A DNA stretch of 64,000 nt from Haloferax mediterranei ATCC 33500. Lineage in GTDB: Archaea > Halobacteriota > Halobacteria > Halobacteriales > Haloferacaceae. The stretch's first letter is position 1; each line of letters starts with the position of its first letter. The notes beneath the pieces were generated by a model. The model ran no database searches. It was given only the letters and a program-made list of their open reading frames with translations, and was not told the origin of the DNA. The DNA lies in the NCBI RefSeq assembly GCF_000306765.2, contig NC_017941.2, positions 2,232,001-2,296,000 of the forward strand. The letters run 5' to 3'. Positions 34,695-43,935 of the stretch are shown in pieces. The position numbers and the translations under genes were made by a program.

Positions 34695-35141
34695 ATGAGT
34701 CTCGACGTTACCGTCGCCGTCCCCTTCCGTCAGCACGGGTCGACCCGACTCGGCGAAGGCGAGTTCGTCGTCGCCCTGTCTCTCGACCGCGACTGGTTCT
34801 CGCCGGACCAGGCAAAGCGTCTCATCGACCTCGCCACGGGTCGGGGGCTGGTCGAACGCGACGACGGCGACGTGGTCGCAACGTTCGACCCCGCGACCGT
34901 CCAGATTCCCGAAGAGTTCGAACCCGACGCGTCCGTTCTCCGCGAGCAGTCCGCATTCGAGCAGGTGCTCGATGCCTGCGTCGCCGCCGGTATCGAAAAG
35001 CAGGCCGCGGTCGCCGGTATCAACGAGCGCCAGTCCCGCCTCGGCGTGACCGCGGAGGCCGCGGCGATTCTCTTCGCCCGCGAAAACGATGTCGGCGTGG
35101 GCGACGTGGTCGCGAAGGCGAAGCAATCGTTGAGTGAGTAG
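34695..35141 (+). CDS. DUF2240 family protein
   Basis: A 148-aa soluble archaeal protein matching DUF2240: TVAVPFRQHGSTRLGEGEFVVALSLDRDWFSPDQAKRLIDLATGRGLVER, then a helical C-terminal half that ends in AILFARENDVGVGDVVAKAK. The N-terminal half looks like a winged helix. The function is unknown. It is followed 76 nt downstream by another conserved small gene on the same strand. ATG 34695 is the clear start. Confidence 0.8.
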   Translation: MSLDVTVAVPFRQHGSTRLGEGEFVVALSLDRDWFSPDQAKRLIDLATGRGLVERDDGDVVATFDPATVQIPEEFEPDASVLREQSAFEQVLDACVAAGIEKQAAVAGINERQSRLGVTAEAAAILFARENDVGVGDVVAKAKQSLSE

Positions 35142-35217
35142 CGGTAAGGCGACAGACGTGGTGCTGGCCCGCCGCCGAAGCGACACCCCAAAACCGTCCG
35201 CCCGCGAACGAGACGAC

Positions 35218-35664
35218 ATGGTCGTCGACAAACTCTCCGACGGAACACGTATCGCACAGCTCCTTGCGTCCGAGTTGACCGGCCACGAAGACGCCTTTTC
35301 GGTGCTTTCGGTCGTCGACGCCGACCCCGACGTGAAACCGACCGACGACGGTGCCCTCGCCTACGCCGTCGCGGCCGGTGACGAACGGGTCGCAGAAGTG
35401 TACGTCCAACCCGACCGCGCCCGCGTGGAGTTTCTCGCCCATCCGGACGTGACCGCCGACGCGGCGTCCGAAGAAAACCTCCGCGTGCGACCGAAAGCTG
35501 TCCGCCCGCCGCGGACGCTCGTGTTCGTCGAAGACGGCGCGCAAGTGAAGTGGACCCTTCCGGCGTTCCGCGCGCTGGTCGCGGCACTCGAAGCAGAAGC
35601 CGAGAACGGAGACGGGGACGAAGCAGAAGCCCAAGACGAAGATAAAACAGAAGGGAGCGACTAA
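35218..35664 (+). CDS. Conserved haloarchaeal hypothetical protein, 148 aa
   Basis: A soluble 148-aa protein beginning MVVDKLSDGTRIAQLLASELTG. It has an alpha/beta core (FSVLSVVDADPDVKPTDDGALAYAV, VAEVYVQPDRARVEFL) and a highly acidic 30-residue tail (EAEAENGDGDEAEAQ). I do not recognise an established family with confidence; DUF7529 is a possibility. ATG 35218 is preferred to the earlier start at 35134, which would overlap the DUF2240 gene. It ends head-on against the HAD gene with no gap. Confidence 0.65.
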   Translation: MVVDKLSDGTRIAQLLASELTGHEDAFSVLSVVDADPDVKPTDDGALAYAVAAGDERVAEVYVQPDRARVEFLAHPDVTADAASEENLRVRPKAVRPPRTLVFVEDGAQVKWTLPAFRALVAALEAEAENGDGDEAEAQDEDKTEGSD

Positions 35665-36324
35665 TTAGAGGTCTGCGAGAAGTTCCGGAAGTTCTGTCGG
35701 GAGCGATTCGCGCGGAATGTGCGCGATTGCGCGAGGGTCCGGGTCGTCACAGCCCTCGCCAAGAACCTGTACCGGGAGTAGTCCTGCGTCGTGCGCGCCA
35801 GCAATGTCGTGGTGAACGCTGTCGCCGACGTAGACGGTCTCTTCTGGGGGGACGCCGAGCGCATCGAGGAGCGCTTCAAACGCCCGTTCGTCCGGTTTGC
35901 CGGCCGGAAGTGCACCGGTGACGAGCGCTGTATCGAAATAATCGCGCCAGCCGAGTTTGTCGAGTTTCGCCTCCTGTGCGACCACAGGACCGTTGGTGAG
36001 GAGACCGACCCGGTAGGTTGTCCGAAGTCCGACGAGCATCGATTCGACACCGTCTGCGGGAACGACCGCGTCCGTGATTCGTTCCCGGTAGGCCGTCGCC
36101 ACGTGCTCCGGGTCGACGGGTGAGCCGTGCTCGTCGAGGAGCGTCTCGAAGATAGGCTCGCGCGTCTCGCGCGTGAGATTGTCTTGATGTGCCCGAAGAT
36201 ACGCCTCCCGAGACAGTGGCGGAGCACCTGCTGCCGCCGCCGCCTCGGAGAGAATCGTCTCGCGGTCCCGCGTCGGAACCGCGAGCGTGTAGTCGAGGTC
36301 GAACCCGACCGCGGTGACAGACAT
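35665..36324 (-). CDS. HAD-superfamily hydrolase
   Basis: A 219-aa haloacid dehalogenase-fold phosphatase. Motif I is GFDLDYTL, with nucleophile Asp9 and Asp11. Motif II is VGLLTNGP, the motif III lysine is in GKPDERAFEALL, and motif IV is VYVGDSVHHDIAGAHDAG. The helical cap between motifs I and II places it in the C1-cap group (phosphoglycolate phosphatase/YjjG-like). The substrate is not predictable. It is divergent from nurA with 145 nt between them. Confidence 0.88.
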   Translation of the reverse strand: MSVTAVGFDLDYTLAVPTRDRETILSEAAAAAGAPPLSREAYLRAHQDNLTRETREPIFETLLDEHGSPVDPEHVATAYRERITDAVVPADGVESMLVGLRTTYRVGLLTNGPVVAQEAKLDKLGWRDYFDTALVTGALPAGKPDERAFEALLDALGVPPEETVYVGDSVHHDIAGAHDAGLLPVQVLGEGCDDPDPRAIAHIPRESLPTELPELLADL

Positions 36325-36468
36325 CGTCGGCGAATCGTTGGAAACGAACCGATATGAGCGTGCCGGGAACTGTCGGAGCGAGCGACACTCACCGCAGTGG
36401 TTGGATTCGGCTCTGAGTTCGACCCGGCGGACGACAATTCATATTACTGTCCACGACGACGCCGAAAT

Positions 36469-37743
36469 ATGACCCTCGACCCCGTCCACGTGGACGACAT
36501 CGCGTCCATGGCGAGTTCCATCGCGGACTCGGTCGATGACACCGACTACGACGACCTCGCGCGGACGGTCTGGGAGTCGTGGCTGGACCCACTCTCATCG
36601 CCCGACGGCGGACGGCCGATTATCGAGCCAATCGGCGAAAAGCGACTCCACGCCGCAAACGTGGACGACATTGCACTTACCGAGACGCCCTTTCCGACCG
36701 TCCACGGACTCGATTCGGGTACTATCAACCCGACGACGTTCAAGAACGGCCTCGTACTCGACGTGGCACACGCCGCGATGGCGGCCGAACCATCGGACCT
36801 CGACCTCCACCGTGCCCGGTCCATCGTCATGACCGCCCACACGCACGACCCGGTTCCGATTTTCGACACCAACGAGTGGTTGAAGTCCGACCGCGGGTAC
36901 ACCCGCAAACGGATTCTCCGCGCTCCCCGCGTCAACCGCTACGCCGAAGGCGTCGTCCACGCGCTATCTCTGTATCTCGCTGAGAGCGCCCACGCGCTCG
37001 AATACGCGGAGGCGGTCTCTGACCTCCTCATCCTCGACGGCCCGGTGTATCCGAAGGAGCTTCTGAACTGGCGGGACCGCGACGCCGAACTCAACGACCT
37101 CGCCCGCGACGCGAAGCCGAAAGCGATTGTCGAGAACTACGTCCGAATCGTCGAGCGGTTCGTCGAACGCGACGTTCCCGTCGCCGGATTCGTAAAGAAT
37201 CCGGGTGCCAAACACATCGTGCGCACGGTCAAAAAGCACCTCAACGAGAGCGGAGACGGCAACGCACCGTGGGTAGACGACACCTCGTTTTTCGTCAGTT
37301 TGCTCGAACGGCGCGACGGTCCCGACTCCGAAGACCGCCGCACGGACGAACTCACGTTCACGAACTGGTTCATCTCGCGCGGCGGGTCCGACCGACAGAT
37401 GAGCGCCGACGGCGATGCGTTCGGCGTCGAGCGAAACCTCGACCCCGAATCATACACGCTCACGTTCTTCGTGCTGTACGACCCCCGTACCGACGTGTGC
37501 TACCGGGTCGAAGCCCCCTACGCGTTCACGAAAGACGCCGACCGCCGGGAGAATCTGATGCACCATATCGTCCGCGACGTGGCCGCGACTCGCGGACCAC
37601 CACAGGCAGTCGAGAAAGCCGACGAGTTAGCACGGGTGAGCGTCGGCGAAAAAGCCGCACTCAGACGAAAGCTCTCGGAAAAACTCGGGTCTGACGCGGT
37701 AAAGAGCTACGACAATATCCGCTGGGTCGACGCTGACGAGTGA
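36469..37743 (+). CDS. nurA: DNA end-resection nuclease NurA
   Basis: A 424-aa NurA-domain nuclease that, with HerA and Mre11-Rad50, resects DNA double-strand ends for recombination. The conserved start of the NurA fold is TVHGLDSGTINPTTFKNGLVLDVAHA near residue 80, with a catalytic-type Asp. DLLILDGPVYPKELLNW (about residue 185) supplies the second acidic motif, and a C-terminal YRVEAPYAFT follows. ATG 36469 is the start. The HerA helicase gene lies 521 nt downstream in the same direction, but an opposing gene intervenes. Confidence 0.88.
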   Translation: MTLDPVHVDDIASMASSIADSVDDTDYDDLARTVWESWLDPLSSPDGGRPIIEPIGEKRLHAANVDDIALTETPFPTVHGLDSGTINPTTFKNGLVLDVAHAAMAAEPSDLDLHRARSIVMTAHTHDPVPIFDTNEWLKSDRGYTRKRILRAPRVNRYAEGVVHALSLYLAESAHALEYAEAVSDLLILDGPVYPKELLNWRDRDAELNDLARDAKPKAIVENYVRIVERFVERDVPVAGFVKNPGAKHIVRTVKKHLNESGDGNAPWVDDTSFFVSLLERRDGPDSEDRRTDELTFTNWFISRGGSDRQMSADGDAFGVERNLDPESYTLTFFVLYDPRTDVCYRVEAPYAFTKDADRRENLMHHIVRDVAATRGPPQAVEKADELARVSVGEKAALRRKLSEKLGSDAVKSYDNIRWVDADE

Positions 37744-37788
37744 GCAAAAGCGAGTTCGAATTCGAGTGAGTCACTCGTCCCCGTCGGG

Positions 37789-38127
37789 TTAGCCCTCTTC
37801 TTCGGGTCTGACGACCTCGATTCGAACGTCGTCCTCCGGAACGCCGATGCGTGCGAACTGTGTCCTGATATGTTCTTTCGCCGCATCGAGTGCTTGCTCG
37901 CGGGTATCGAATCCGCGCGGAAGCGGCGTGTCGAACGCCACCCGGATGGAGTGGCCGTCGATTTCCATCTTGGAGCCGCCACTTTCGACCTCGTAGAATT
38001 CGTCGCAGACCCATACGTACGGTGCGTCTTCGTTTGGGGCACCGCGGTACGTCGGCGCTTCCTCACCTCGTTCGAATATTGTTCCGGTGAGCGCCGTGCC
38101 GCCACCGTGTCCGCGGACAAGAAGCAT
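37789..38127 (-). CDS. Conserved small protein between nurA and herA
   Basis: A 112-aa soluble acidic protein, opposite in strand to nurA and herA. It begins MLLVRGHGGGTALTGTIFERGEEAP and continues YVWVCDEFYEVESGGSKMEIDGHSIRVAFDTPLPRGFDTREQALDAA, with mixed alpha/beta character. I recognise no catalytic motif; it may be DUF7113. ATG 38127 is favoured over the longer frame to 38190. The single cysteine in VWVCDE is unpaired. Confidence 0.7.
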   Translation of the reverse strand: MLLVRGHGGGTALTGTIFERGEEAPTYRGAPNEDAPYVWVCDEFYEVESGGSKMEIDGHSIRVAFDTPLPRGFDTREQALDAAKEHIRTQFARIGVPEDDVRIEVVRPEEEG

Positions 38128-38264
38128 ATTTTGAGTTATGGGCGCTATACGGAAAAATCGCACGCGGCGGTACGATGGCATGCCACACACATGTATGCGA
38201 CTGGCTGTGTAATCTGGCGTCGTCGACGTGTGGGTTTTTACTCACCGCCTACAAGCGTTGGAAC

Positions 38265-40169
38265 ATGACCGACCTGGGGGACTTCAGCGACTTCGGCGGC
38301 GACGGCCCCGAAGAGCCGGACGACTCGGAGCGAGGCGACCGAGCGGAGCAACCCGCCGCAGACGGCGCTGGGAGTAGCCGTGAGGATGTTACTTCCACCG
38401 ACACCAACCGGGAGAACGTCGCTTCCGTCGAGACGAACCGGCAAACGGAAGACGAACTGCAGTTCGACGAGTACGACGCCGACCCGGTCGGAACCGAGCA
38501 AGGTATTGGCTCGATTGCAGTCTCACAGGGACTTCGCGTCGCCGAAGACCACGAGCGGACGAGACTCCGAGCGTACGTCACAGCCGGGAATCGCGAGCAA
38601 GTCAGACTCGGGAAGTATCTCATCGTTCCCTACCCCGACGACGAACTGCTGTTCTGCCGAATCGTCGGCCTGGAGTACGCCCAGGAGTTCCAGGCCGACG
38701 ACGCAACCGAGATTCACGCGCGGCGCGCCATGCGCCGCTCGGCCGACGAGTTCGTCGAGCGCGACTACAAGTTCATGGCCGAACTCGAACCCATCGCCGT
38801 CCTGTTTTCGGACCGCGGCGAACTCAAGCGCCGAATGGTCGACCGCGTGCCGAAACCCGGAGCGACAGTCGGTGAGGCCGACGACGCGACCCAAATCAAG
38901 ACCGGACTGAAGATTCCCGAAGACGGCGTCTTCCTCGGCCACCTCTCAGTCGGTGGCGAGAAGGTCCGAACCGCGGCGCAACCGCCGACTATCGACTACC
39001 GATTGAAGGACGACTACACCGACGGCGACCCCCTCGTCTTCCGTCACACGCTCGTCGCCGGTGGAACCGGGTCGGGGAAGACCCACGCCTCGAAGAACAT
39101 GCTCCGACAGTATCTCTCGGGCGAGCGAACCTACGAGATGGACGACGGGCGCGACGTTCAAGCCGCCGTCGTGCAGTTCGACCCGCAGGACGAGTACGCA
39201 CAGATGCACGACGATAATCCGGATATGGACACAGAAATCGCCCGACGCTACGAGCGAGAGGGTATCGCCCACGGTGGCCACGACGACACGATTGCGCTCG
39301 TCCCGAAGATGGCTGGGTCGTCGTATCCGGGGTCGAACCACCGTGCAGAGCAGTTGGAGTTCACCATCCCCTTTTCGATGGCGCGCGACCTGCCGTGGCT
39401 CGTTGCCGGAAGCAGCCTCAACGACAACCAGTATCCGGCACTTCTCGAACTACTGAATCGGTTCTTCCGGAACTACAGCGACAGCGGAACCTACAAGGAG
39501 TTCCTGACGTTCCTCGACGACCCGGCGCTCAAGGAGGAACTGCACGAATCGGGTCGCGTCCACGAAGCGACCTTCGACGCGGTGAAACGCAGAGTTCGTG
39601 GGGTTCCGAACGGTGTCTTCGACCAAGACGCCCGGCCCATTACGGACCTCGACCACGAACTGGTCCGTCCCGGCGGACTGACGGTCGTTCCGACCTACCA
39701 CCTCTCGTCGAGTCGGGCGAAAGAGCTGTTTGTCCTCGCCGTTTCGGCGCTCCTCATCGACGACAAACTCTCGAACGACCCGTCGAGCCAGCGCATCAAG
39801 GAGACGCCGCTCGTGCTCGGGATGGACGAAGCGCACAACTTCCTAACCGACGCAGACACGGTACAGGCACGGAAGGTCATCGAGAAGTTCACCGAGGCGG
39901 CCAAACAAGGCCGAAAAGAGCGCCTCGGCCTGTTCCTCATCACGCAGGACCCACAGGACATCGCCGACCCCGTGTTCAAGCAGGTGAACACGAAGGTCGT
40001 GCTCAACCTCGGTGACGAGGATGCCATCAAGAGCGTCAACATCCCGCCGAACCTCGAAGACAAAGTCCCCTACATGGAGAAAGGACAGATGGTCGTCTAC
40101 TCCCCGGACAACTCCGAGCCGGTCGAACTGAAGGGCCTTTCGACCTGTGTGACGCGCCACGGCGACTGA
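38265..40169 (+). CDS. herA: HerA DNA translocase/helicase
   Basis: A 634-aa hexameric FtsK-HerA ATPase that partners with NurA in DNA end resection. An acidic disordered N-terminus of about 80 residues precedes a HAS-barrel (IGSIAVSQGLRVAEDHERTRLRAYV). Walker A is GGTGSGKT at about residues 265-272. Walker B is LVLGMDEAHNF, with an arginine-finger region in LGLFLITQDPQDIADPVF. The C-terminus (GQMVVYSPDNSEPVELKGLSTCVTRHG) is typical. ATG 38265 is the chosen start; the frame is open upstream. Confidence 0.9.
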   Translation: MTDLGDFSDFGGDGPEEPDDSERGDRAEQPAADGAGSSREDVTSTDTNRENVASVETNRQTEDELQFDEYDADPVGTEQGIGSIAVSQGLRVAEDHERTRLRAYVTAGNREQVRLGKYLIVPYPDDELLFCRIVGLEYAQEFQADDATEIHARRAMRRSADEFVERDYKFMAELEPIAVLFSDRGELKRRMVDRVPKPGATVGEADDATQIKTGLKIPEDGVFLGHLSVGGEKVRTAAQPPTIDYRLKDDYTDGDPLVFRHTLVAGGTGSGKTHASKNMLRQYLSGERTYEMDDGRDVQAAVVQFDPQDEYAQMHDDNPDMDTEIARRYEREGIAHGGHDDTIALVPKMAGSSYPGSNHRAEQLEFTIPFSMARDLPWLVAGSSLNDNQYPALLELLNRFFRNYSDSGTYKEFLTFLDDPALKEELHESGRVHEATFDAVKRRVRGVPNGVFDQDARPITDLDHELVRPGGLTVVPTYHLSSSRAKELFVLAVSALLIDDKLSNDPSSQRIKETPLVLGMDEAHNFLTDADTVQARKVIEKFTEAAKQGRKERLGLFLITQDPQDIADPVFKQVNTKVVLNLGDEDAIKSVNIPPNLEDKVPYMEKGQMVVYSPDNSEPVELKGLSTCVTRHGD

Positions 40170-40299
40170 TACTGCCCGCTGTGAGCCCGTGAAGAGTTTC
40201 GGTACCACGGGTGGCGAATATCTTGAATACGTTCTCTCAGCACGTCTCACCGCGAGTCCGCAGGACGGGTTTTTGTCCCAGCACCAAGTAGATGGGGAT

Positions 40300-40725
40300 A
40301 TGGCCGAACACGTTCTCGTTCCCGTCGATGGGTCGCCGCAGTCAGTCGCTGCGCTACGTTTTGCCGCTTCGGAGTGGCCGGACGCCCGAATCACGCTGTT
40401 GAAAGTCATCAACCCCGCAGATGCAGACTTCCGAGAGCGGGCCCTCAGTGGGACCGAAGAGTGGTACCAAGAGGAAAAACGGAAGGCGAACGAGACGTTC
40501 GCCGAGGTAAAATCCGAGGTCGATATCGAACGACCAGTCGCGGACATCACCGAAGTCGGAAGCCCCGAAAAGGCTATCGTGGAGGTGTTAGAAGCAGATG
40601 GCGCCGACTTCGACCACGTCGTTATGGGAAGCCACGGCCGAACCGGTGTCTCGCGCATCCTCCTCGGGAGCGTCGCCGAAGAGGTCGTCCGTCGTTCGCC
40701 CGTCCCGGTCACTATCGTCAGGTGA
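40300..40725 (+). CDS. Universal stress protein (UspA family)
   Basis: A 141-aa UspA-domain protein. It begins MAEHVLVPVDGSPQSVAALRFA and ends with the ATP-binding loop GSHGRTGVSRILLGSVAEEVVRRSPVPVTIV (G-x2-G-x9-G-S). It is therefore of the nucleotide-binding type and probably a cytoplasmic dimer. The role is stress or energy sensing; no specific target is indicated. ATG 40300 gives the normal length, and the frame from 40189 adds a non-family lead. A perfect 16-bp palindrome follows. Confidence 0.92.
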   Translation: MAEHVLVPVDGSPQSVAALRFAASEWPDARITLLKVINPADADFRERALSGTEEWYQEEKRKANETFAEVKSEVDIERPVADITEVGSPEKAIVEVLEADGADFDHVVMGSHGRTGVSRILLGSVAEEVVRRSPVPVTIVR

Positions 40726-40758
40726 CCGCACTCCGTGTGACGCCCACCATCGCACCAA

Positions 40759-40774
40759 GTAACATCGATGTTAC
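40759..40774. promoter_or_regulatory. 16-bp perfect palindrome between uspA and nitroreductase
   Basis: GTAACATCGATGTTAC is perfectly self-complementary. It lies 34 nt after the stress-protein stop and 100 nt before the nitroreductase start. The next bases GGTAAAATCGATGG carry a half-like copy (ATCGATG). A regulator binding site is the likeliest reading. There is no T-tract, so a terminator is less likely. Confidence 0.5.
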
Positions 40775-40873
40775 CAGGTAAAATCGATGGAATGAGTACT
40801 GCGACCATACTGGAATCGGCGGATTCACCCGGATTCCGACCCCCTATTGTCGTGTCGACCATTATACGGAACA

Positions 40874-41545
40874 ATGGATTTCGAAGAAGTCGTTGCAACC
40901 CGACGTTCTATCCACGAGTACGCCGACGAACCGCTCGACGACGAGACGCTCGAAACGATATTCGAAAACGCGATTCAGGCACCGTCGAGCTACAACCTCC
41001 AGCCGTGGGAGTTCGTCGTCCTGCGCGAAGACGAGACGAAGCAGGCTCTGCGCGAGGCCGCCTACGACCAGGAACACGTTACGGGTGCCGCCGCATCGGT
41101 CATTATCCTCGGCAACAAGGACCCGGAAGCGCATGCCCAGACCGTCGCCGACGACATGCTGGAGAAGGGCTACCTCCCGAACGAGGACGCCCGCGACGGC
41201 GTCCTCGAAAGCATCGCCGGAATGGCTGACCTCCCCGAACAGGAGCGTCGCGTCTGGACCGTTCGCTCCACGTCGCTCGTTGCGATGTCTCTCATGAACG
41301 CCGCGTGGGACGAGGGTGTCGGCACCTGCCCAATCGGCGGCTTCGACCCCGATGCGGTCCTCGAAGCGTTCGACATCGACGGCGAGCAGTACGAACCCGT
41401 GATGCTCCTGACGATGGGCATCCCCGCCGAAGACGCCGGCGAACTGCAGGCCGAAAAGAAGTACCGCCGTCCCGTCGACGAAGTCGTCCACTACGAGGCG
41501 TTCGCGCCGGAGCAGACGGCCGACCCCGCACCCGCCGACGACTGA
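40874..41545 (+). CDS. Nitroreductase-family FMN oxidoreductase
   Basis: A 223-aa flavin enzyme that transfers electrons from NAD(P)H to nitro, quinone or similar acceptors. The FMN-binding start is RRSIHEYADEPLDD (about residues 10-23), then APSSYNLQPWEFVVL and EGVGTCPIGGFDPDAVLEAF. ATG 40874 is preceded by ATTATACGG (40860-40868) as a short TATA-like element, but close to the ATG. The natural substrate is unknown. Upstream lies a 16-bp palindrome that may control it. Confidence 0.9.
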   Translation: MDFEEVVATRRSIHEYADEPLDDETLETIFENAIQAPSSYNLQPWEFVVLREDETKQALREAAYDQEHVTGAAASVIILGNKDPEAHAQTVADDMLEKGYLPNEDARDGVLESIAGMADLPEQERRVWTVRSTSLVAMSLMNAAWDEGVGTCPIGGFDPDAVLEAFDIDGEQYEPVMLLTMGIPAEDAGELQAEKKYRRPVDEVVHYEAFAPEQTADPAPADD

Positions 41546-41688
41546 GCGAGATTCTTCTCCTCGGACACGTTCTACTTCCCCCGTTCTCTCGCTTTTGTTA
41601 ATTACCGAGGCCGCAGGTTCGGGTGTAGCCGAGAGTATTATTCAGCACGCGATTCTTATCAAATTTTGAGGATTCCAACGGAGCCGGA

Positions 41689-42924
41689 TTAGAAAATATT
41701 CGCCTGCCGGTAGACGCTGATTCCATCGCTCGTGAGTTCGTAGGGCTTCGTCTCACGGGAGTGGTTGGCGTCGCGTATCTTCTGAATCTCGATTGCGAGG
41801 CGCGTCTCGCGGAAGTCGTCGGGGCGGACGTATTGAAGGACGAACACTGCGTCAGAGAGGTACTCGACGATGCCGTGCCGAGAGACGTAGGGGTTAGTCT
41901 GGTCCGCTTCGGAGGTGAGCATCGTCGTCACACCCGCGTCCTTCAGCGACCGGGTGAAGTTGAACACCTCGCTGCGGCGCTTGGACGGCCGGTCGTACAT
42001 CATCTCCAAGAGCGACACGGAGTCGAGGACGAGTCGGTCCGCGCCGAAATCCTCGATGAGTCGCGGGAGGTCGTTTCGGATGCTCGAAAGACTGTTCGCC
42101 ATCTCGACGGGGTCCAAGTCGACGATAGCCAGTCGGTCGTCCGCCTCGTGTTCGGAGAAGTCCCAGCCTTTCTCGTCGGCGGTGTTGAGGATGCGTTCGC
42201 GGCTTTCTTCGAGCGTAATATAAACGCCACTGCCACCTTCTCGGAGCGTCTTCCAGAGGAACTGGAGCCCGAACGTCGTTTTCCCGGTCCCGGCGCTCCC
42301 GATAGCGACCATGAGCGACCGCTTCGGGACGCCACCGAGAATCATGTCGTCGAGCCCCTCGATGCCGATGTCGATACGGTCGATTTGGGATTCGAACTCC
42401 TCGTCGTCGAACGACTGCGAGTCAGGTCGGTCACCCGCATCAAACATGAAGTCGTCACCCATGCCGCCGGACGACTGCCCACCGAATCCACCTTCCGTGT
42501 CGTCCACCTCCGGCATCGGCGCGTTCTCGAAGGCCGTGGCGAAGTCCATCGAGAATGGGTCGTCTTCGACATCGTCCGGTGAGTCCGCCGGGGCGTCCGC
42601 AGCTGTGTCTGCCGGTGCGTCTGCCAGGTTATCTCGGTCGGATGCGTCGTCTGACGAACCCGCCGGGAAGGCTGCGGGAGGTTGGTCGGAAAACGTGTCG
42701 CTGTCCGGGGCGTCACGCTGCGAGGTATCCGGAACGTCGGCGTCGCTGTCGTTAGTGTCGGCTTCAGAACCGTCGCTACCCGAGTCTGCTCCGGAGTCGT
42801 CGCTGCCCACATCGGCCGTTGAATCAGTAGCCGCCTCTGATTCGGTATCTTCCTCGTCCCCATCGGTCTCGCCATCGCCACGCTCTCGGAGTGCTCGCTC
42901 AAACCAGTCGTCGTCTTCGCTCAT
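41689..42924 (-). CDS. KaiC-like RecA-fold ATPase with long acidic N-terminus
   Basis: A 411-aa protein. The first 175 residues are low-complexity Asp/Ser/Ala, strongly acidic and probably disordered. The rest is a single KaiC/RAD55-type ATPase domain: RIDIGIEGLDDMILGGVPKRSLMVAIGSAGTGKTT (Walker A), a YITLEESRERIL catalytic Glu pair, and RLVLDSVSLLEMMY (Walker B). It is likely a signalling or regulatory ATPase. The kinase or partner is unknown, and no kaiA, kaiB or archaellum gene is near. ATG 42924 (MSEDDDWFER) is preferred. Confidence 0.85.
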   Translation of the reverse strand: MSEDDDWFERALRERGDGETDGDEEDTESEAATDSTADVGSDDSGADSGSDGSEADTNDSDADVPDTSQRDAPDSDTFSDQPPAAFPAGSSDDASDRDNLADAPADTAADAPADSPDDVEDDPFSMDFATAFENAPMPEVDDTEGGFGGQSSGGMGDDFMFDAGDRPDSQSFDDEEFESQIDRIDIGIEGLDDMILGGVPKRSLMVAIGSAGTGKTTFGLQFLWKTLREGGSGVYITLEESRERILNTADEKGWDFSEHEADDRLAIVDLDPVEMANSLSSIRNDLPRLIEDFGADRLVLDSVSLLEMMYDRPSKRRSEVFNFTRSLKDAGVTTMLTSEADQTNPYVSRHGIVEYLSDAVFVLQYVRPDDFRETRLAIEIQKIRDANHSRETKPYELTSDGISVYRQANIF

Positions 42925-43065
42925 AGAGACCACCTCCAGAGGGCCGCGTGGCTGGCGTCCGTGCCTGCCATCATCTCATGGTCGTAAGGAAGCGTCATGA
43001 ACGTTTCCCGTGTGGGGGAATAGCGTGACGGTGGGCTTTTGCCCGGGGACATCAAATCGCGGGGC

Positions 43066-43887
43066 ATGAAAGTCGGTATCGTCGCACAGAAAGGCAACAG
43101 TCGGGCCGCATACCTCGCAGCGGACATACGTGAGGCGCTTTCGGGCGTCGACGTCGAGGCGGTCGTCGATGGAGCGACGGCCGACGAACTGGATGTTGAC
43201 GGTCTGCCCGTGGAAGCGTTCGACGAGTGCGACCTCGTGGTGAGTATCGGTGGCGATGGCACGTTTCTCTACGCCGCCAGAGGCGCGGACGGTGTTCCAA
43301 TCCTCGGCGTGAATCTCGGCGAAGTTGGGTTCCTGAACGCCGTTTCGCCGGCCGACGCCATCGACGAAGTGTTATCGGAGGTCGCCGCGTTTCGTGACGG
43401 TACCTCGTCGGTTCGGGAAGTCCCTCGAATCGTCGCCCGCGGCGACGACTGGGAGATAGAACCGTCGGTCAACGAAGTCGTCGTCCACGGCCCGAGACGA
43501 GGCCACGGCGGCGGTGCCGGATTAGAGATTCGCGTCGATGGGTCGCTCTACTCAGGTGGCAACGCCGATGGCGTCCTCGTCACGACGCCTACAGGCAGCA
43601 CAGCCTACAACCTCAGCGAGGGCGGCCCGCTCGTCCACCCGGGAGTCGACGGACTCGTCGTTACCGAGATGGCCCCGCAGGAGGGAATGCCGCCGCTCGT
43701 CGTCCCGCAGGATGCGACGGTGACCGTTACCGTTACCGACGCCGACTCGGCAATTGTCGTCGGCGACGGTCGGATTCGACAACCGATTTCACCGCCGACC
43801 GAGGTACGCATCGAACAGTCTAACTCGCCGGTTCGACTCGCCGGACCGACATCTGATTTCTTCGAGGCGCTCGGCAAACTCGACTAG
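43066..43887 (+). CDS. nadK: NAD kinase
   Basis: A 273-aa ATP/polyphosphate-NAD kinase that makes NADP. The active-site GGDGT lies at residues 62-66 (VVSIGGDGTFLYAAR). Further signatures are GVNLGEVGFLNAV, the NE motif in PSVNEVVVH, and GNADGVLVTTPTGSTAYNLSEGGPLV. ATG 43066 begins MKVGIVAQKGNSRAAYLA. Only 141 nt separate it from the divergent KaiC-like gene, so the two share a promoter region. Confidence 0.93.
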   Translation: MKVGIVAQKGNSRAAYLAADIREALSGVDVEAVVDGATADELDVDGLPVEAFDECDLVVSIGGDGTFLYAARGADGVPILGVNLGEVGFLNAVSPADAIDEVLSEVAAFRDGTSSVREVPRIVARGDDWEIEPSVNEVVVHGPRRGHGGGAGLEIRVDGSLYSGGNADGVLVTTPTGSTAYNLSEGGPLVHPGVDGLVVTEMAPQEGMPPLVVPQDATVTVTVTDADSAIVVGDGRIRQPISPPTEVRIEQSNSPVRLAGPTSDFFEALGKLD

Positions 43888-43935
43888 TCAGCGTCGTCGC
43901 TTCGGAGCGTTTCGGAACTACGTGCGAATGCAGAA

